Source of the DNA: Spongilla lacustris
Lineage: Eukaryota; Porifera; Demospongiae; Spongillida; Spongillidae
Length of the DNA stretch: 64,000 nt
Direction of reading: 5' to 3'
Assembly: GCA_949361645.1 (NCBI GenBank)
Contig: OX442427.1
Location: 1,588,609-1,652,608 of the forward strand
Part shown: positions 60,091 through 64,000 of the stretch, piece after piece
Layout: each line of letters opens with the position of its first letter
Position numbering within the stretch: the stretch's first letter is position 1
Notes under the pieces: model-generated
What the model was told of the DNA's origin: nothing
Seen by the model: the letters and a program-made list of their open reading frames with translations, nothing else
Databases searched by the model: none
Position numbers and translations under genes: made by a program

Positions 60091-61741
60091 TAAGGCTTAA
60101 TATTGAAACCGGTTGTTCCGGAGCTCCGGTTAACCGGTTAACCGACGGTAAACCGATTGCGAGAATCTAATAACCACCCCAACTGGTTCTATTTCGGCTA
60201 AATAACCGCTTCAACCGGTTGTTAGAAACTTTGAACAACCTCAACCGACCGGTTGGTATTTTAATTATAGTAGCAAGTGGCATCACGCACTTGCAATAGT
60301 GCTGGGCACGAGAAAGCAATAAGCGGACGAGAGCGAACAAGAAGGCAGGGATCCATCTCACGTGGTACATATATGGGAAAGTTTACGAGAAAAGGGACCT
60401 AGCGTGTATTATAAAAAAAATGCATTACGTTTGATTTGCTATAACTTCCGAACAGTTAACGCTATCAACTTCATACTGCACCATTTCTCTATGGTAAAAT
60501 ACATTTTGGAGTCTTGCACTTGCTCCGTGTCAGTATTGCAACGTTCGATACCCCACTGGGTTCAAACCCGCCATAACTTTCGGTAGGAGTAATCAATTCG
60601 CTTCAAATTCGGTTTGTAGGTAGAGAGGTCCTATACCTATCGATTTGTTCTGTTCGTTGATTTTTATGCCATCCATTACGGAGATACAGTTGAACAAACT
60701 ACGTGCCCATTTTCGCGCTCGATTCGCGCCAATGATTTGGGCAAATTGCGTTCCGCTCAATGTATGGGGAGGCGGGGATTATAACATTGGCGCGAATCAA
60801 GCGGGAAAACGTGCACGTAGTTTGTTCAACTGTATCTCCGTAACGGATGGCATAAAAATTAACGAACAGAACAAATCGATAGGTATAGGACCTCTCTACC
60901 TACAAACCGAATTTGAAGCGAATTGATTACTCCTACCGAAAGTTATGGCGGGTTTGAACCCAGTGGGGTACCGAACGTTGCAATACTGACACGGAGCAAG
61001 TGCAAGACTCCAAAATGTATTTTACCATAGAGAAATGGTGCAGTATGAAGTGTTGAAAATAGGAAGTTGATAGCGTTAACTGTTCGGAAGTTATAGCAAA
61101 TCAAACGTAATGCATTTTTATTATACTTTTTAATAATACACGCTAGGTCCCTTTTCTCGTAAACTTTCCCTGCATATAATATGGCAACTAATCTTTATTA
61201 TATAATGATAACTACAACTCCTCTTTTCACTCTAATGGTGAGTACGCGCGCGCACAGCATGTCGTAGGCGGCGAGATCAGCGACGTGCTTAGGAGCTAGT
61301 ACGCCGTGGACCGTATCATCTTACTTTCCGGGTTTACTACCACGTTTGGTCGGGTATTCGGGTGAGAAAAGCATATACCAATCCAGGAATTTTACGTAAT
61401 ATTGTTGTGAATATCGTTTATATATAATAGTCTCACGTCAGCCGCTAATTGGGTAATAATGAACCGATTGGACTGCACTCCCCGTTGCAGCAGAAAAAAT
61501 CTTGGTATAGGCTTAATTTTCACCCAAGCGCCGTGGTCCGACTAGCAAAGCGCTTTAACTTTGATTATGCATAAATAATTGATAATTAATTTTTAAACCG
61601 GAAATTACCGGTTATTTAAAAACGAACAACCTTAACCGACCGGTTATTTTTTAAACAATCACCTTAACCGACCGGTTTTTTCAATTTTAACAACCTGTAA
61701 CAACAGGTTTTTTTTTCTAAACTAACAGGTTTCAAGCCTTA
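60091..61741. mobile_element. 1.65-kb hAT-like non-autonomous element with 8-bp target duplication
   Basis: The left end TAAGGCTT and right end AAGCCTTA are inverted, each followed inward by a GAAACC-type motif and several ACCGGTT motifs (for example CAACCGACCGGTT). The element is flanked by GGAGGGGG on both sides (60,083-60,090 and 61,742-61,749), an 8-bp direct repeat as made by hAT transposases. It contains the 796-bp palindrome and no transposase. Confidence 0.8.
60375..61170. repeat. 796-bp near-perfect palindrome (foldback element 2)
   Basis: The left edge GGGAAAGTTTACGAGAAAAG is inverted at the right edge CTTTTCTCGTAAACTTTCCC. Arms of ~370 bp, centre near 60,765. The core is shared with the palindrome at 54,346-55,173. 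Because it is palindromic, an ORF of ~94 codons (60,645-60,926) has a near mirror on the other strand. Confidence 0.9.
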
Positions 61742-61749
61742 GGAGGGGG

Positions 61750-62467
61750 GGTAGGAGAGTTTTCGCAACTGGTGATGTGCACATGATGCCTAGAATGCCT
61801 ACATGTCTGCAGAACCCATGCCATCTATTGTACTTAGTTACACACAGAAGGCCTCAGCTGCCCATTGACCTTGCATCAGCATACCAGCATATACTCATCA
61901 ACAGCTAATACCTTAAACTTACAACACTCAATTGCAAAACTGCATTCCATCTGATGAGTGCTTCCTCGCCGTCCTGTCAGTTTCTTAACTTAAGTGCAAC
62001 ACTAGGTTTTTATTTATACGACACCGAGCTAGTCTGGGATTTACATACCTTGTATCCACTTCTGGCCTCCCCGACGTAGCCTATTACTGAACTAGCAATT
62101 ATTTTAATTTGATTGATGCATTTGAGTACATGTCAAATCACACGTAATATGGCATGATTATAGAAAATGCATCCATGTTCGTGTGATATAAAAATGCACC
62201 TATACTGTAGCAACCTGCTCTTTATTGGCATCAAAAGCTACGGCGGCGGGCCGTTTGTTGCGGTGACTGTCGCTGACTTCCGTTTTACGACCTAATCAAA
62301 ATGAAAATTATAATATTTGGATCAATGCGAATTATACATTCATATCACCATAAAATAATATAAAGTAGCAGCTGCAGTATGCATATATACCCAATGCGCA
62401 ATTTAAACACACTATACTGATAAATACAATTACATGCACTGTATAATATTATTTAATTTTAATATTA
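61750..62467. other. intergenic, no gene recognised
   Basis: AT-rich apart from a short CG-rich patch (GGCGGCGGGCCG) near 62,240. No coding match. Confidence 0.5.
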
Positions 62468-62762
62468 CAAGTAAATCAAAAACTTCTCTATTGAGAAAGT
62501 GATTGGTGGGATGTACGATTGGTGGTGCAAAAAGCAAGGAAACGAGGTACAGTGTGTTAAAGTGAGGTTTGGTAGGATCCTACAACTTACAGTCCTGAAT
62601 TTGCAAATGAAGAAGCCTATTTGCAAATGTAGGACTGTTATAGTTGTAGGATCCTACCAAACCTCACTTTAACACACTGTACCTTGTTTCCTTGCTTTTT
62701 GCACCACCAATCCTACATCCCACCAATCACTTTCTCGATAGAGAAATTTTTGATTTACTTGT
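62468..62762. mobile_element. 295-bp palindromic MITE
   Basis: The left edge CAAGTAAATCAAAAA is inverted at the right edge TTTTTGATTTACTTG. The arms of ~140 bp include TACAGTGTGTTAAAGTGAGG, then TTTGGTAGGATCC. The inner pair bounded by TACAGTG/CACTGTA looks like a mariner terminus. Its GGTACAGTGTGTTAAAGTG segment is almost identical to the joint in the Crypton relic at 14,494. Confidence 0.85.
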
Positions 62763-64000
62763 TCCCCTAATTTTTTTTTTTCTCTGCCAGGAGTGATCAT
62801 GGCTTAGTGTATTCGTTGCAATGTATACGACGCTTAGATTCCTCTTATGTGTAATCTGAGTATATAGGCCTCTCAGGTATATTAAGGCAAGGCTTTTTTA
62901 TTTTATGCAATTAACGGAGCGCGTACGTTGCTTGGTTTCAAATTACTAATGGCAGCTGCTGCGTATCAGTGAACAATACATGCACACGTAGCTGTAGATA
63001 AGCGTGTGGGAAATAGCAATCTTTATATGGACTAGTTCAGTTTTAGGTGTTGTTTAAAGGAACAACTATTGCTTCTTTTGTTGTTTGGCAGCGTATCACC
63101 ACCGCGATTTGTCGGAATCGAGTAACACGTGCAGCTGTCGAGGTGGCCGTGTAGGACCTTAAGGTAATTAAACATATATAGGCTTTGCCGGAGGGTATGC
63201 CAAAGGGGGTTTCTGGGTATTGTATTAGTCTGATCCACTCACTGAAGTACTGCGTAGAATCCGTTTTGGGGTTGGGGTTGGAAGGAATAACTACTTGAAG
63301 CATACTGGCAAATTAGAACCGGACCCTAAGTACCGGGTCCAATGTTTCAGGCTTCTATGTTAACCGTGTTAGTCGATTCACTAAACCCCAATAGGCAAAA
63401 ACATATACATGTATAGTAGATAGTTGTAGCTTTAATTTGAACCAAAAGATATACAGGTAGAGGGGCACTTATGCAGTTCCCCCCCACTTTGTGTTTACGT
63501 AATTATTTATTGCTTGTGGGACTTAATTTGACTCTTTATGTAAGAGGGAGGGGTCCCTCACCCTCCTCACTTTCTTTTTACTAAATAGCGGATGTAACCA
63601 ACACTCCATGAAATGGAATAAAAAGGGGAGGGTAAGGGAGAGGGAACCCTTCCCTCCTTAAAGAACACTGTTACATGGTGGTAAGTGCTCTTTTTATTTT
63701 ATTGATAGGCCTACCTATATAGTTCTCCTTGCTAACGAGCCGTTTACTTTGGCTTGGTCCTTTACTGAATTATTAGAACCGCCTGTGTCTGCAGCTAGCT
63801 GTGTAACGTTAATTGTGGTAGCCTGGCAACAGTAAATTAAGACGCTTATGTGACGTCATATTGCATACTGCTAGGCAACCGAGAATTTTCACCGATAATG
63901 AATTGCACCTGCTCGCGTCATTTCACGGCATTTCAAGCCCGTAACCAGGTCAGGAAAAGGGGGGGTTCGAAAAAAAAAATGTGGACCCAAAGTGGGCGTG
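62763..64000. other. intergenic, no gene recognised
   Basis: An 86-codon minus-strand ORF (63,303-63,043) lacks known motifs. A TGACGTCA (CRE-like) octamer occurs near 63,851. A small inverted pair GGACCC/GGGTCC lies near 63,320. The window ends in a G-run followed by TTCGAAAAAA. Confidence 0.45.

Overview
This is a eukaryotic, almost certainly invertebrate metazoan, genomic window. The evidence is a split gene with about 80 spliceosomal introns (several only 48-61 bp), metazoan-type kinases, (GT)n/(CA)n microsatellites, a high transposon load, and a frequent ACATGTACATGTA motif. Tiny introns with an intact DNA-PKcs would fit a sponge or another marine invertebrate, but the phylum cannot be fixed from sequence alone. 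No bacterial operon, CRISPR array, rRNA or tRNA was recognised.

Layout. 1-15.3 kb is a transposon graveyard. It holds a 28-bp minisatellite with a 420-bp higher-order period (831-2085), a decayed hAT-like transposase (2739-4250, minus), a DIRS/Ngaro-like retroelement with classic split direct repeats and an intact 905-codon Gag-RT-RNase H ORF (4665-8883, minus), a gag relic (about 10.05-11.0 kb, minus), a decayed Tc1/IS630-type transposase (12.44-13.77 kb, minus), and a Crypton-like tyrosine recombinase remnant (14.2-14.8 kb, plus).

15,316-53,821 (plus) is the C-terminal roughly 85% of DNA-PKcs (PRKDC). I traced 81 exons joined by 80 phase-compatible introns (75 GT-AG, 5 GC-AG). They give 3526 codons plus stop, running from the HEAT region through the FAT and PIKK kinase domains to the FATC end. 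The first ~640 codons expected from the human protein were not found in the window. The introns are full of minisatellites, several of them built from the adjacent splice site, plus MITEs, a solo-LTR-like insert, and an intronless NHL-repeat gene on the opposite strand (23,875-24,972).

53.8-64 kb contains two ~800-bp near-perfect palindromes sharing a core (54.35-55.17 and 60.38-61.17 kb), the second inside an element with an 8-bp target duplication. It also holds further MITEs, a lone cytochrome P450-like exon, and an intact single-exon GSK3-like kinase gene (58,625-59,821, plus) with unusual substitutions (HRDIK to HRDIT, activation-loop Tyr to His). A GSK3 relic lies ~600 bp upstream of it.

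The host genes do not form an obvious pathway. DNA-PKcs acts in non-homologous end joining, GSK3 in Wnt and metabolic signalling, and the NHL protein is of unknown function. The strongest curiosities are the splice-site-derived tandem arrays in DNA-PKcs, the divergent GSK3, the DIRS element without a visible recombinase, and the paired palindromes.
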